Assembly: GCA_001404055.1 (NCBI GenBank) | Contig: CXTY01000014.1 | Coordinates: forward strand, 1-64,000 | Source: Roseibium album | GTDB lineage: Bacteria; Pseudomonadota; Alphaproteobacteria; Rhizobiales; Stappiaceae | DNA length: 64,000 nt | Direction: 5' to 3' | Shown here: positions 62,919 through 64,000 of the stretch, in pieces | How the letters are laid out: every line of letters starts with the position of its first letter | How positions within the stretch are numbered: position 1 is the stretch's first letter | The notes under the pieces: generated by a model | What the model was told of the DNA's origin: nothing | Seen by the model: the letters and a program-made list of their open reading frames with translations, nothing else | Database searches by the model: none | Program-made: the position numbers and the translations under genes

Positions 62919-64000
62919 ATGAATGAGCCTATTGTTCTGACACAAGACAATCTCCGTATCGAACTTAAAGGGGTGCCCCGCCTCGCCAGAATGGCTGCCA
63001 GTCTGGCGGTAAAAATTCGATACGGGTCCTTGGAAATAAGTTTTCCCGACAACAGACGGTTCCAGATCAAGGGCCGAGAAGAAGGCCCTTTCGGAGTCCT
63101 CAACATTCACAACTGGCGGTTCTTCCGAATGGTGGTTCAGGCTGGCGATGTTGGCATGGGCGAAGCTTTCATGGCCGGTTATTGGTCCTCTCCGGACGTG
63201 ACGACGTTTCTGGAAGTCTTTTGCATCAATCAGGGCTCTACTCTAGAGGCACTGCAAGGAAGACCCTTTTCACGCTTTCTCCTGTCTATACGCCACTGGT
63301 TGAATACCAATACCAGAAGCGGGGCGAAACGGAACGTATCAGCACATTATGATCTGGGGAACGCGTTCTACAAAAAATGGTTAGACCCGTCGATGACTTA
63401 CTCGTCGGCAATCTACAACGACGAAACGAAAAGCCTGGAACAGGCGCAAGCGGAAAAATATTCATCGCTGATCAAGCAAACCGGCATCGAACCAAACCAC
63501 ACTGTTCTCGAAATCGGCTGTGGGTGGGGTGGTTTTGCAGAATATGTCGCTAAAACTGTAGGCGCAAAAGTCCGAGCTCTGACTATATCCAAGGAACAAT
63601 TCGATTATGCCCGCGAACGGATTTTTAATGCCGGTCTGACCGATAAGGTCGACGTGGTCTTTCAAGATTATCGCGATGAACGAGGTGTATTTGATCGCAT
63701 CGCATCGATCGAAATGTTTGAAGCTGTGGGTGAAAGATACTGGCCTACCTATTTCAAACAATTGTCCAGGTGCCTGAAGCCTGGCGGCAAGGCCGGGCTT
63801 CAGATCATAACTATTCAGGACCGCATGTTTGAAGACTACCGCAGAGGAACCGATTTCATCCAACGCCATATTTTTCCAGGGGGAATGCTACCCCCGCCCG
63901 GGAAACTGGCGGAGATTGGAAAGAACCTGGGACTGGACCTAACCGACCAAAAGATCTTTGGTCAGGACTATGCACGTACCCTTGCAGAGTGGCGCCAAAG
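62919..64000 (+). CDS. cfa: Cyclopropane-fatty-acyl-phospholipid synthase (3' end outside window)
   Basis: The open frame runs off the window end after about 360 codons, without a stop. The enzyme adds a methylene from SAM to double bonds of membrane lipids. Motif I is VLEIGCGWGGFAEYVA, preceded by the family's SAHYDLGNAFYKKWLDPSMTYS split in two blocks, and followed by IEMFEAVGERYWPTYF and FIQRHIFPGGMLP. The start ATG at 62919 has AAGAGG 8 bases upstream. About 40 C-terminal residues are missing by comparison with usual family length. Confidence 0.92.
   Translation, partial: MNEPIVLTQDNLRIELKGVPRLARMAASLAVKIRYGSLEISFPDNRRFQIKGREEGPFGVLNIHNWRFFRMVVQAGDVGMGEAFMAGYWSSPDVTTFLEVFCINQGSTLEALQGRPFSRFLLSIRHWLNTNTRSGAKRNVSAHYDLGNAFYKKWLDPSMTYSSAIYNDETKSLEQAQAEKYSSLIKQTGIEPNHTVLEIGCGWGGFAEYVAKTVGAKVRALTISKEQFDYARERIFNAGLTDKVDVVFQDYRDERGVFDRIASIEMFEAVGERYWPTYFKQLSRCLKPGGKAGLQIITIQDRMFEDYRRGTDFIQRHIFPGGMLPPPGKLAEIGKNLGLDLTDQKIFGQDYARTLAEWRQ

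Noticed and set aside
1..64000. CRISPR arrays or long tandem repeats
   Set aside because: No evenly spaced direct repeats were seen by eye across the window.

Overview
The window looks like chromosomal DNA of an alphaproteobacterium, most likely Hyphomicrobiales (Rhizobiales), possibly near Stappiaceae/Roseibium. The lines of evidence are a PopZ polar organiser next to tolC and valS, an ExoR-type Sel1 protein, a suf operon of the sufB-C-D-S-T-A type with an extra cysteine desulfurase, and the aerobic cob pathway with CobN and CobW. The species assignment is inference; no rRNA is present.

Layout. 1-838: an IS5-family insertion sequence whose transposase is split by a -1 frameshift. 839-9372: mostly single genes (small secreted protein, exoR, parE, sulfotransferase-like protein, DEAD-box helicase, diguanylate cyclase, tenA). 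9408-16467: the minus-strand suf operon for Fe-S cluster assembly, with an alpha/beta hydrolase divergent from it. 17489-25676: GNAT, DUF2155 protein, valS, DUF1284 protein, popZ, tolC and a Pcm-type methyltransferase. 25886-28182: tRNA-Cys, a frameshifted gene with a phage-spike-like C-terminus, a YbdK-type ligase and a small hypothetical gene.

28385-38560: cobalamin synthesis. cobC-cobD run on the plus strand. A cobalamin riboswitch on the minus strand leads cobP-cobW-cobN-cobO-yrhK-cobQ, with several ATGA overlaps. tRNA-Asn follows at 38903.

39072-60774: a long amino-sugar catabolic region. On the minus strand are nagA, a NagB-II/AgaS-type SIS deaminase and a GntR/UTRA regulator. Divergent from these are a MurQ-type etherase, a ROK kinase, a CutC-family protein, a Gfo/Idh/MocA oxidoreductase and a CUT1 sugar ABC transporter. 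Further on are a D-threonine-aldolase-like PLP enzyme, an M81 (MlrC-like) peptidase and an NTF2-like protein, divergent from RidA, an RpiR/SIS regulator, an SDR, a GH20 hexosaminidase without a signal peptide, and a second M81 peptidase. Read together, the genes suggest import of GlcNAc/MurNAc-containing oligosaccharides or muropeptides, cytoplasmic hydrolysis, and conversion of GlcNAc-6-P to fructose-6-P. The two M81 peptidases and the D-amino-acid-type PLP enzyme raise the possibility that the peptide part of peptidoglycan is salvaged too. This is the most interesting hypothesis in the window.

60775-64000: about 1 kb without a convincing gene, an exported protein, another gene-poor stretch with inverted repeats, and a cyclopropane-fatty-acid synthase gene cut by the window end.
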